A program made the position numbers and the translations under genes. Of a DNA stretch of 37,084 nucleotides, positions 7,774-16,550 are shown piece by piece; positions within the stretch are counted from its first letter, which is position 1, and every line of letters starts with the position of its first letter. Source of the DNA: Acidimicrobiia bacterium. Lineage in GTDB: Bacteria > Actinomycetota > Acidimicrobiia > Spongiisociales > UBA5794. The notes beneath the pieces were generated by a model that worked only from the letters and a program-made list of their open reading frames with translations, had not been told where the DNA came from and ran no database searches. Location: NCBI GenBank assembly GCA_029287195.1, contig JARFRN010000031.1, forward strand, positions 1 through 37,084. The letters are read 5' to 3'.

Positions 7774-10700
7774 GGTCTGCCCAGCTGAACCAGCTCCACC
7801 TGTCCGTCAGCGAGCAGGTAGCCCCGGCCCACAGGGAAGTGTTGCGGCCCGCGTCGGGGAAGCTCGGTATGCCAGAGATCGCCGTCGGTAGCGAGATTGG
7901 GTCGCAGAGCACAGCCTATGCGCGACCGGCGCAGGTCTTGGGTCCAGTGTCCGTACATACGGCGAATCGCGTCGGCAGACCCGGCCGCCACGATCCGGAG
8001 CGCCCGCTGCCGCCTATTCACCAGCTCGCTGAGCTGCGGGGAGGCTGCTACGAGCTCGGCATCATCGACGAGGATCAATTGCGCACCGGATTCATCTAAT
8101 TCTGCGAGCGACCCGAGCGTGATCGTGCGGTCGACGGCGGCAGCCCCGCCCAGCGGGGATCGACGCGGAGTCATCGCTGTGACGATCAGATCTGGTCGGG
8201 CAGCCTTGGCGACGGCAGCAATGGTGGCGAGGGCGCTGCTCTTGCCAGAACGCGCCGGCCCGGTGATCAAGGCGTGCTCGCCGTCCCGCAGGACCCAACC
8301 CGACGGCAGGAGCAACGTGTCCCCGATCCCAAGAGGTAGAAACCACTCGTCGTCGGTGATCCTGCCGACCCCCACGACCTCGGCCGCACACACCTCCTGA
8401 GGAAGGACATCGATTTGCCACGGGGCCAATTGCGGATCGCCCCATCGATTCGCCTCCACTGCTGCCTCGAGACCATCGCGGTGGGAAAGCATCACCTGGA
8501 TCTCCCGCCCACTCCCGGATTCAAAGGCCCTGCCCGGAAGAATCGGCGGGTCGACGGCAGGAATCCCCAGCTCGGTGTAGTCGTATCGGTCGGCGAGACG
8601 GAACCCGATCTTCGATCCGACCAGCGATCCGATTCGGATGGGAATGTCACCCGGACGTTTTGCGCTGATGATTGTGTAGATGCCGACCCCGGGACCATCG
8701 GCAACGATCCGGGCAATGAGGTTGCGTGCCGTCATGTCACCGGGTTCGTCGTAGGCGTCATTGAACCCACCGAAGTTGTCCAATACCACAACGACGGTGG
8801 GGACGGGCGAGCCGGGCTCGGGACCGTGGCCGACCGTATCGCGCCTTCGTTGCAACTCTTCGGAAAGCCGCCGCAGCAGGCGGAGCTGCCGTTCGCCCTC
8901 GTGTACCCCGACAACCGCACCAACATGAGGCAACCGGCTCAGCGGACCGAGCAACTGGTCGTCGAAATCGAGCACGTAGATGTGGAGCCGATTGGGGTCA
9001 TAGTCGTGCGCCAGCCCTGTGACCAAAGATGCAACAGCCGTGGTCGTCCCACTGCCTGGCAGACCGTAGAGCAGCAGGTTGCCGCAGGACGGCGACCACA
9101 CTGCACCTACTTGTCGCTGCCGATGGGGTTCATCACCGAGGGCAAACACCGTACCCTCTCCGTCGGGATGGGGAATCTCGGACGGAAACAACCGGAAGGG
9201 CAGTGGTTCCGGCCACGGTAGGCGCGGTGGCGGGAGCTGCATAGTATCTGCGACGCGCACCGCGGCGTCAACGATCCTCTCCAGATCGGTCGGCCCGTCG
9301 CCCGAACCGGCTGGAGCAACCGGCTGCGGTTGCTCGTATGCGAATACAAATGGTCCAATCAGCCAGCGAGTCGTGTCGGCGGCAAGCGAGCGGTCGGTAG
9401 CGATTGCTGCCTGAAATGCCACGACATCCTGCGGTCCCAGCCGGGCCATGCCCCGACCCGGCTGATTGCGACCAATCTCGGCCGCCGCCGCGGAGCCGAT
9501 CACATCGACAGAGTCGATGCCGTCTTGCATCCGCAGAGCAATACGTAAGTTGGTATTGGCCTTGATGCTCTCCGAGATGACACCGCTGGGTCGTTGGGTG
9601 GCCAGCACCAGGTGGACGCCCAAACTGCGTCCCCGCTGGGCGATGCCGACCAGCGCTTCGATGAAGTCGGGAATCTCTTTCGCCAGCGCGGCGAACTCGT
9701 CAATGACGACCAGCAAGCGCGGCAGGGGATCGTCGGTATCCCCAAACTCCGCGATGTCCGTCACGGAAGCCTCCCGCAGCCGCTTCTCCCGATAACGCAG
9801 CTCGGCGTCGAGACAGGACAGCGCTCTAATCGCGAGGTGGTCGTCTAGATCGGTAACGACCCCAACGGTGTGCGGAAGTGCTGCGCATGCATCGAAGGCG
9901 CTGCCTCCCTTGTAGTCGATCAGAACGAAGTTCAGCAACGTCGGGCTGCACTCCACCGCCAGGCCTGCGACCAGGGTTCGGAGGAGCTCGGACTTACCGG
10001 CTCCGGTGGTACCACCGAGCAGGGCGTGCGGACCATCGGCGATCAGATCGACAATCACTCGTCCCCTATCGGAATGCCCGATCGGTACGGCCGGACTAAC
10101 CGGGCGCCGTTCCCAACGTCTCTGGATCGACCTGTCGAGATCCCGCTCGAGTCCCAGCAGCGCCGGCAGGTAGGCAACGCTGGGCAAAGCTGCTCCAAGA
10201 GCTTGCGCCTCGGGATCTTTGAGCCGTGCCAGTGCCCGCGCTGCCGAGCGGGCCCGGGCGGCACTGAGTAGCCACGGGCTCACCCCGGACTCTCGACCGT
10301 CCGGAAACCGCACCCGGCACGCCCCTTTGTCGAATACCACAACCGTTGTCGACAACGACGGGAGATCAGCGGTCTGCGTCGCCAGAGCGAGACCGGCGAT
10401 CGAACGCTTCGCCCCGTTGCGGAGCGCCGTTCGGATTTCTGGTCGGGCCCCTGTCACGAGATTGGGCACGTCCACGACAATGAGATGATGCGGGGTGACC
10501 GGCTCGTTCCCATCGCCGCCGGGGAGATGGGTGGCTACGGAAGCAACCTCGTTGTCGGTTGCCGCCAACCGACGACGCGGCCCACCGTCGATCGTCACAT
10601 GCGGGAGCCATTTCGCCCAATCCCATTCGGCCGCGTTTTCCGTCACAATGGTGATCGCTAGATCGGCGGGCCCGTGATGCACCGCCGCCTGAAGCACCAC

Positions 10701-11564
10701 CTGACGAGCCAGCCCGAGGATTTGGCGACGTGCCCCGGCGACGCCCGTCGTGGCCCCTGCATCAAGCCGAATCTGCAACGGTACGCCATGCAGTTTGCCT
10801 AAGCGCTGCAGAATCGCACCCGACCCCACATCGAGCTGCCCCCGGAGATGCGGCTGCCATGGAATACACCCGGTACCGATCGGCAACTCCATGAAGTCGG
10901 CGTGGTCGGCTCGCCGCTCCCAAAGACGCGAATCCCTGTCGGCCACCCTTCGCAAGAGTTCTCGAGGAGGGGTCACTGCAGCGAGCGCTGCCTCGATGGC
11001 TCCACGATGGGCGGAAGCAACTTGCGCTCCAAACCGCTCGAGGGCAGCACCGTAGACCTGTCGTGTCTCTCGCCGCTCCCGCCCGGCGCGCCGCCGATCC
11101 TCGAACCTGTTTGCCAGCAGCATGACCGGCGAGAAGAGGGCAAACATCGCCATGCGCGGATGGATAAGCACGGCCATGGTAAGGCCGAGAAAGATCGGCA
11201 CTACGAGCGCGGCCCAGCCGAAGCGGGCGACCCTGGGAGGTTCTTGTGGGGCATGCGGAACGGTCAAGGGTTGTGCGGCAAGCCCGATCACCCGTCGCGG
11301 AGGACGGTTGAAGATTCCCTTCGAGACCTGCCCTGTGAAGCCTGCACCGACCACCGCTGGAGCATCGAACTCGATCACAGATCCGTCACCGAGACCCGAC
11401 TCCGCGAGCGGCATCGTGCGACCAACGGCGCAACCGTCGACTGCGATGCTCGCTGCGTCGCTGAGGTCCCACGAATCGGCGAGATCACCGAAGGTCTTGT
11501 CCCTTCCGGCGAGGTCGCAGTTGACCTCGTATTCGGTGTCGCCCAGGCGAACCACCAGCTGCAT
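7770..11564 (-). CDS. EccC/EssC-like FtsK/SpoIIIE multi-ATPase of a WXG100 (type VII-like) secretion system
   Basis: 1264 aa; N-terminal ubiquitin-like/FHA-like region, TM pair (FGWAALVVPIFLGLTMAVLIHPRMAMFALFSPVMLLANRFEDRR), three P-loop positions: GGTTGAGKSELL, GLPGSGTTTAV, GPARSGKSSAL; Walker B LLVVIDEFAAL. Confidence 0.88.
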   Translation of the reverse strand: MQLVVRLGDTEYEVNCDLAGRDKTFGDLADSWDLSDAASIAVDGCAVGRTMPLAESGLGDGSVIEFDAPAVVGAGFTGQVSKGIFNRPPRRVIGLAAQPLTVPHAPQEPPRVARFGWAALVVPIFLGLTMAVLIHPRMAMFALFSPVMLLANRFEDRRRAGRERRETRQVYGAALERFGAQVASAHRGAIEAALAAVTPPRELLRRVADRDSRLWERRADHADFMELPIGTGCIPWQPHLRGQLDVGSGAILQRLGKLHGVPLQIRLDAGATTGVAGARRQILGLARQVVLQAAVHHGPADLAITIVTENAAEWDWAKWLPHVTIDGGPRRRLAATDNEVASVATHLPGGDGNEPVTPHHLIVVDVPNLVTGARPEIRTALRNGAKRSIAGLALATQTADLPSLSTTVVVFDKGACRVRFPDGRESGVSPWLLSAARARSAARALARLKDPEAQALGAALPSVAYLPALLGLERDLDRSIQRRWERRPVSPAVPIGHSDRGRVIVDLIADGPHALLGGTTGAGKSELLRTLVAGLAVECSPTLLNFVLIDYKGGSAFDACAALPHTVGVVTDLDDHLAIRALSCLDAELRYREKRLREASVTDIAEFGDTDDPLPRLLVVIDEFAALAKEIPDFIEALVGIAQRGRSLGVHLVLATQRPSGVISESIKANTNLRIALRMQDGIDSVDVIGSAAAAEIGRNQPGRGMARLGPQDVVAFQAAIATDRSLAADTTRWLIGPFVFAYEQPQPVAPAGSGDGPTDLERIVDAAVRVADTMQLPPPRLPWPEPLPFRLFPSEIPHPDGEGTVFALGDEPHRQRQVGAVWSPSCGNLLLYGLPGSGTTTAVASLVTGLAHDYDPNRLHIYVLDFDDQLLGPLSRLPHVGAVVGVHEGERQLRLLRRLSEELQRRRDTVGHGPEPGSPVPTVVVVLDNFGGFNDAYDEPGDMTARNLIARIVADGPGVGIYTIISAKRPGDIPIRIGSLVGSKIGFRLADRYDYTELGIPAVDPPILPGRAFESGSGREIQVMLSHRDGLEAAVEANRWGDPQLAPWQIDVLPQEVCAAEVVGVGRITDDEWFLPLGIGDTLLLPSGWVLRDGEHALITGPARSGKSSALATIAAVAKAARPDLIVTAMTPRRSPLGGAAAVDRTITLGSLAELDESGAQLILVDDAELVAASPQLSELVNRRQRALRIVAAGSADAIRRMYGHWTQDLRRSRIGCALRPNLATDGDLWHTELPRRGPQHFPVGRGYLLADGQVELVQLGRP

Positions 11565-11935
11565 CAGATCACACCGCTCTGAGTTCCGATGGGAGATCCG
11601 CCGGAGAAGCCGGCCGCTGCTGCCTCAGCTGCGGAGGCTTGCGCCCGCAGGGCCGCGGCTTCACTCCGCAGCCGGCGGGCTCGTCCGACCAGCTCGTGTG
11701 CGATCCGATCGAGCCGATCTGCCTGCTGATCCAGCACCCTTCCCCGCCTCCGGGTGTTCTGTTCGAACTCGGTAGCCGCCGGCCCCATCCACACTTGCCT
11801 CGACAGGACAATGAGCGGTTCGAGCACACCGCGCAGCGCCGCCGCCTGGATACGGAGATGCTCCGCATCTGCACCAAGGGAGGCGGCGTCGGCGACATTG
11901 CGGTCGGCCAGCCCGCGGAGCTCTGCCGGCGTCAT
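11564..11935 (-). CDS. WXG100-like helical protein
   Basis: 123 aa, all-helical composition with central VWMGPAATEFEQN (WxG); TGATG coupling to the ATPase start. Confidence 0.7.
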   Translation of the reverse strand: MTPAELRGLADRNVADAASLGADAEHLRIQAAALRGVLEPLIVLSRQVWMGPAATEFEQNTRRRGRVLDQQADRLDRIAHELVGRARRLRSEAAALRAQASAAEAAAAGFSGGSPIGTQSGVI

Positions 11936-11955
11936 GTCACGATCAACCCACGGAG

Positions 11956-12228
11956 CTAGCGCGTTGCCATCTCGATGTTGTCGCGATACTTCGCCACTGC
12001 GATCCCTGCCTGCACCAAGGCCTCACGCAGGTTGCGCAGCGCCGGCGCAAACTCTTGCTCCCAAGCTGACCGGAACTTGTCGGCCCCCGGCCCTTCCCAG
12101 GCGGTTGCGCCGGGGGCCACCTTGTTCGTGAGCGTCGTCTCGAGGCCCTGTACCTCACCCGCCTTGCTATCGAACATCGACCGCAGCTGATCCAGATCCG
12201 CAAGATTCGCACCAAACATCCCTGCCAT
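11956..12228 (-). CDS. WXG100 family protein
   Basis: 90 aa MAGMFGANLADLDQLRSMFDSKAGEVQGLETTLTNKVAPGATAWEGPGADKFRSAWEQEFAPALRNLREALVQAGIAVAKYRDNIEMATR; central WEG; SD AAAGGA upstream. Confidence 0.87.
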   Translation of the reverse strand: MAGMFGANLADLDQLRSMFDSKAGEVQGLETTLTNKVAPGATAWEGPGADKFRSAWEQEFAPALRNLREALVQAGIAVAKYRDNIEMATR

Positions 12229-12299
12229 GTCGCTTCCTTTCGCTTCTCGATTTCGTGGTTTAGACTCGACCCTGCAGACCATATAACGATATTTAACAA

Positions 12300-12329
12300 T
12301 TGACAATAAGGTTTAAAAGCGTATAGAGT
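12300..12329 (+). promoter_or_regulatory. Candidate sigma70-type promoter for the LysM/TcpC-like/EspG-like operon
   Basis: Consensus TTGACA (12300-12305) followed by overlapping -10 candidates TATAGA (12322-12327) and TAGAGT (12324-12329), in an AT-rich divergent intergenic region. Confidence 0.65.
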
Positions 12330-12335
12330 CGCGAC

Positions 12336-13115
12336 ATGACGGAGAAGTCGGTCGGCAGGTTGATCACCCTTCTGGCGGCTAATGCGTCGCTCACGCTGGG
12401 ATTCCACCTACTCGGGTCGTATCCGGTATTCGCCGCCGAGTGGTCGCTGACCTGGCTCGACCAAGCGGACCCCGAAGTCGCCGTCGCTGCGTTGCTCCGG
12501 GTGATTGGTCTGATCCTCTGCTACTGGGTGTTGATTACAACTACGATCTATGCGCTGTCGAGAAGCCGCGGCCGGGTGCCGAGGACGATCCGATGGATGA
12601 CGATTCCCGCGATCCGCTACATCGTCGATCGCGCTCTTGCGACAACGCTGCTGATCTCAGCACTGGCCGTACCGTCCCATCCCTTGGCCGCAGCCGAGGA
12701 CCCCGAACCGGGGATCGTCCTCGAGATCCACGGGGACCGCATCCCCGTGCCGCACCTCCGGCCGGAACCGGTCGCCCCGGGCGCTACCCCAGCCGACCCG
12801 ACACCCGGCCCCCACGCGGCAGCAAGTCCGATACCACTGTTACTCGCACCCCCGGCAGCTGCGCCGGCTGCGGTCCTTCCCGTCGCTGCGCTACCAGGTG
12901 AAGAAAACTACACGGTCGCTCCCGGTGACAGCCTGTGGCTGATCGCCGAGACACAGGTCCAGGCTGCAACGGGAGACATACCGACCGAGCAAATGATTGC
13001 GACGTACTGGCGGGAGCTGATCGACATCAACATCGCCGGCCTGCGTTCACGTAACCCCAACCTGATCTACGCCGGCGAGCTCTTGACGTTGCCGAAACTC
13101 GAGGTGCAACCGTGA
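12336..13115 (+). CDS. Multi-TM protein with Pro/Ala-rich linker and C-terminal LysM domain
   Basis: 259 aa; three hydrophobic segments, Pro-rich stretch, then ENYTVAPGDSLWLIAETQVQ...YWRELIDINIAGLRSRNPNLIYAGELLTLP. Confidence 0.78.
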   Translation: MTEKSVGRLITLLAANASLTLGFHLLGSYPVFAAEWSLTWLDQADPEVAVAALLRVIGLILCYWVLITTTIYALSRSRGRVPRTIRWMTIPAIRYIVDRALATTLLISALAVPSHPLAAAEDPEPGIVLEIHGDRIPVPHLRPEPVAPGATPADPTPGPHAAASPIPLLLAPPAAAPAAVLPVAALPGEENYTVAPGDSLWLIAETQVQAATGDIPTEQMIATYWRELIDINIAGLRSRNPNLIYAGELLTLPKLEVQP

Positions 13116-14014
13116 CTATGGCGGACATGCTGGGAGCTCCGATCTGTGACCCACCGGACCCGATCGCGCCGACTTCCGATCCCTGCCCGCTACCGGCCCG
13201 GGACACTCGACCTGAGGTTGCAAACCCAACGAGGCGTCACCTCGTTCGGCTTTCCTTGGTCGTTGCGACCGCTCTCTGCGTCGGAGTAGCGGTCGGCACC
13301 TACGCGATCCCCCACAGGACGGAACTCGCCCCAAGGCCAACCGCCGCAGCGGCCAACGAGGTGCCGGCGGGGGTCGCCGGATTCGCCGAGCTATTCGTCG
13401 CCACCCACTTGTCCGCCATCGTCGCCGCGGAACACCGAGCTGCGCTCTACCCGAATGGTGGTGCGCCCCCAGATCCCAGCGGCCTGTGGGTCAACCGGGC
13501 GGCGACAACTGCGGCCGTAGCCGTCGATGAGAACGTTTGGCGGGTGACGGTGGCGGCGGAGGTCTTGGAGAAGGTCGACGACACGTATGAACCAGCCGGG
13601 ATCCAGTACTACACAGTCATCGTTGCCCAGACCGACGCACAGCCTATGGCCTTGTCCGCTCCCAGTCGTACCCCGATTCCCGAGGAACCGACGCGGACGA
13701 AGACTGCTCCGCGCTACACCGGAGCGGTGCCCCCAGATCAGGAAACAGCCGTTGTCGACTTCCTGACCGCATATCTCACCGGAAACGGCGAAGTCGCCAG
13801 GTATGTCGCCCCGACTGCCAGGATTGCCCTGTTCTCGGCTCCGCCTTACGTGTCCGCCGAGATCGTGAGCATTGGCGCCGACTCGCTGGGGCGGATTCGG
13901 GCACAGCTGACCGCAGTTTCTGCGAGCGGTGCAACTCCAAGACTCGAGTACACGCTCGAGATGACCTATGAGAGCGGCGTCTGGGAAGTCCTCGCAATGG
14001 CCCCGTCGACATGA
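13112..14014 (+). CDS. Membrane-anchored TcpC/VirB8-like (NTF2-fold) protein
   Basis: GTG start, GTGA overlap. One N-terminal TM (LVRLSLVVATALCVGVAVGTYAI), C-terminal DFLTAYLTGNGEVARYVAPTARIALFSAPPYVSAEIVSIG resembling conjugative TcpC domains. Confidence 0.5.
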   Translation: MTMADMLGAPICDPPDPIAPTSDPCPLPARDTRPEVANPTRRHLVRLSLVVATALCVGVAVGTYAIPHRTELAPRPTAAAANEVPAGVAGFAELFVATHLSAIVAAEHRAALYPNGGAPPDPSGLWVNRAATTAAVAVDENVWRVTVAAEVLEKVDDTYEPAGIQYYTVIVAQTDAQPMALSAPSRTPIPEEPTRTKTAPRYTGAVPPDQETAVVDFLTAYLTGNGEVARYVAPTARIALFSAPPYVSAEIVSIGADSLGRIRAQLTAVSASGATPRLEYTLEMTYESGVWEVLAMAPST

Positions 14015-14763
14015 ACGATCCCGGCCGACGCAGCGCGATCGACCATAGGCGGCGCTCGTTCTCCGTACCGAAGCGCCTGATGCCGGCCATACTGGCGCTT
14101 CACGCCGGCGAGCAGTCGCATTCTGCCGCAACGATCGCCGAACTGGAATCCGTTGACATCCTGGTCGACGGGGAACTCGACCCTTTGGTGGCGACCCTCA
14201 TGACGGTGATGACCGGCCCGAGGATGGTGGTGGCGGTCGAGGCGGCAGGAGTGAGAGCGCAGCGAATGGCAACTATTTGGGAGTCCGGGCGCCGCGCCGT
14301 GCTCGGTACTACCGCCGATCGGGATCAGTTCGACCTTCTCCAGATCGAACCAGAGCTGCTCCCCTTCCATCTCGCCCAGGTCACCGATTTGACTCCCCGA
14401 CCACAACCTCCTTTCAAGGGTGCGATTACGGTGCCGAAGGCGACGCTGCACCGTGTCGAAGACGTAATTGCTCGGGACCAAAGAGCTGCCGAGCGCGAGT
14501 TGCGAGCCGCAGGCCTCGTCTATCCGTGGTCCGATTGGCTGCTCATCGCCCTGGCGCATCGTCGGGCCCTGTGGACGATCGAAGCGATTTGGCTCGCCGG
14601 CCGTACCAAGCGAGCGGAGCAAATGACGGTGCTGGATGCCGGATCGGTCGGCTACTGGACCGTCAAAGAGAGTTCCTGCCGGGACACAGTCACGCTCCGT
14701 GTCAGCGACTTCGATCAAGTGCTACGCCGCTGCAGCGCGCTGCTTCCGGCTACGGCGCGGTAG
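14011..14763 (+). CDS. EspG-like (ESX secretion-associated) protein
   Basis: 250 aa; LDPLVATLMTVMTGPRMVVAVEAAGVRAQRMATIWESGRRAVLGTTADRDQFDLLQIEPELLPFHLAQVTDLTPRP has the layout of actinobacterial EspG-family proteins; ATGA overlap with preceding gene. Confidence 0.5.
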   Translation: MNDPGRRSAIDHRRRSFSVPKRLMPAILALHAGEQSHSAATIAELESVDILVDGELDPLVATLMTVMTGPRMVVAVEAAGVRAQRMATIWESGRRAVLGTTADRDQFDLLQIEPELLPFHLAQVTDLTPRPQPPFKGAITVPKATLHRVEDVIARDQRAAERELRAAGLVYPWSDWLLIALAHRRALWTIEAIWLAGRTKRAEQMTVLDAGSVGYWTVKESSCRDTVTLRVSDFDQVLRRCSALLPATAR

Positions 14764-14764
14764 A

Positions 14765-16492
14765 TCACACGTCCGCAGCTACCAGGGCATCCACGATCGT
14801 GGCGTACTGGACGTCTTCCTCGGGCCGGTAACCCGCCTCCACATGGAGGCCCAGGAGCAGTGCGGCAGCAGCAGCCAGCTCATCGGCGTGAACGTCCTCC
14901 CCATTCTCCTCCGCGGATTGCAGCAGAAGTGCAATCTGATGCAGACGGAGCAGTCGTTCGAGCTGGCCCCTGAAGTGCAGCGCACCAAAACCAGGATCCT
15001 CGATACAACGTGCTACAAGCCCGGCCAGCTCCTCGAGCTGCGATTGCGCCCGATCAGCCAACAGACCCAGGTCCTGTTCGGCGACGCCTTTGAGAATGGT
15101 GGCGGTGCGGTCGACGACCGTTCCCGCCAGGCCGAGCCGGCCCATGTCGCGCAACACTTGCGCCGTCAACACATTGTGGGTTCCTTCCCACTGCTCGTAT
15201 ACGACCGCGTCGCGCAGGAGACGGGGCAGCACGCTGAAGTCTTCGATCGCACCGTTGCCGCCCAGGATCTCAATAGCCTGACGAACGACTCCGGTGGCGG
15301 CCAGGGAGCAACCCAGCTTGTTGGCGTTCACGAGATACCGATGGAGACCGAAATCTGCGGACGAGACCTCGCCTGCACCCATCGCAGCCAGATCGACGGC
15401 TTCGTCCAACGCGGTCAGTTCCCAGGTGCTGTGGAGCGCCGCCAGCCATTCCGCCTTGATTTGCGCCAATTGCAGCCGCACGACCGGGAAGTCGGCGATT
15501 CGCTTTCCAAAGGCGTGACGCACGGCCGCGTAGTTGGCCGCTTCCAGGTATGCCCGGCGCATGATTCCGAGGTCCCCGATGGCGTTGAGCCAGCGGCTCG
15601 TGTTGAGCATCGCCGTGACCATGATCTTGAAGCCGGCCCCGAGATCACCAACCAGGTGGGCCTCGGCTGCTGTGAAGTCGATCTCGCCCGACGCCATCGA
15701 GGTGGTACCGAGTTTGTCCTTGAGGCGACGGACGGAGAAGCCGTTCGGTTCTCCCGCAACCATCCGCGGCACGAGAAAGCAAGCCAGCCCGGCGGTACCC
15801 CCAGCGGCGCCGGCCGGCCGAGCCAGCAGGAGGAATTGGTCGGCGTCGGCTACCGAGCAGAACCACTTCTCGCCGTCGATCTGGTAGGCAGCACCCCTCT
15901 CGGTGGCGGTGGCGGCAATGGCCCCGACATCACTGCCGCCCTGAACCTCGGTCAGGAACTGCGCACCTCGTATTGCGGTGTCGTAGTCGCTCGCCGTCAG
16001 GTGGGGAACGAACTGTGCCGCCAGATCGGGAGAGTGGCGGCGGAGAACTCGCACCATGCCGGTGGTACAAGTAGCGGCACACATGTGGCCCATTTCTCCC
16101 TCGAACGACGCCAGATAGAACAGATTGGCCTGCTCAAATGATGCGCCGGCAGCTGCCGCGTGCTGCAGCAGCCCGGAGGCCCAGACATAGCGGCCGGCTT
16201 CGTGGTACGCCTCATCGAAAACGATCCGCTCCTGTGGGTTGCCGGCACCGTCGTACTTGATCAACTCCGGGGGCCGAGACTGGTAGCCGGCTACGGCGGC
16301 ACCGAGGGGACCCGCCACCACCTTTCCAAAGTCGCCGGCACTGCGACGCACCTCTGCCAGCCGTCTTGGCTCTAGATAGCGCGCATTGACCAAGTCGAGG
16401 TGGCCCTCGGTGTCGTAGGGATTGCCGGGATAGCGGCTCCGCCACTCAGCGAGGGCACGACGGGCGTCGCCGTAAGCGGACGGCGTGCTCAT
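14765..16492 (-). CDS. Acyl-CoA dehydrogenase family protein
   Basis: MSTPSAYGDARRALAEWRSRYPGNPYDTEG...AIRGAQFLTEVQGGSDVGAIAATATERG...EKWFCSVADADQFLLLARP...GTTSMASGEIDFTAAEAHLVGD...ILGGNGAIEDFSVLPRLLRDAVVYEQWEGTHNVLTAQVLRDM. Confidence 0.93.
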   Translation of the reverse strand: MSTPSAYGDARRALAEWRSRYPGNPYDTEGHLDLVNARYLEPRRLAEVRRSAGDFGKVVAGPLGAAVAGYQSRPPELIKYDGAGNPQERIVFDEAYHEAGRYVWASGLLQHAAAAGASFEQANLFYLASFEGEMGHMCAATCTTGMVRVLRRHSPDLAAQFVPHLTASDYDTAIRGAQFLTEVQGGSDVGAIAATATERGAAYQIDGEKWFCSVADADQFLLLARPAGAAGGTAGLACFLVPRMVAGEPNGFSVRRLKDKLGTTSMASGEIDFTAAEAHLVGDLGAGFKIMVTAMLNTSRWLNAIGDLGIMRRAYLEAANYAAVRHAFGKRIADFPVVRLQLAQIKAEWLAALHSTWELTALDEAVDLAAMGAGEVSSADFGLHRYLVNANKLGCSLAATGVVRQAIEILGGNGAIEDFSVLPRLLRDAVVYEQWEGTHNVLTAQVLRDMGRLGLAGTVVDRTATILKGVAEQDLGLLADRAQSQLEELAGLVARCIEDPGFGALHFRGQLERLLRLHQIALLLQSAEENGEDVHADELAAAAALLLGLHVEAGYRPEEDVQYATIVDALVAADV

Positions 16493-16550
16493 AGCTCCAT
16501 TGTCGCATCCCGATGACGTGTCTGGGGGCACGAACCGTAAGATTGTCGGC

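Noticed and set aside
8415-11582. Several long plus-strand ORFs (8415..9221, 10848..11582 and others)
   Set aside because: Antisense shadows of the EccC-like ATPase gene; no recognisable motifs or start signals.
14636-16141. 501-aa plus-strand ORF
   Set aside because: Fully antisense to the clear acyl-CoA dehydrogenase; GC-skewed codon shadow with no family pattern.
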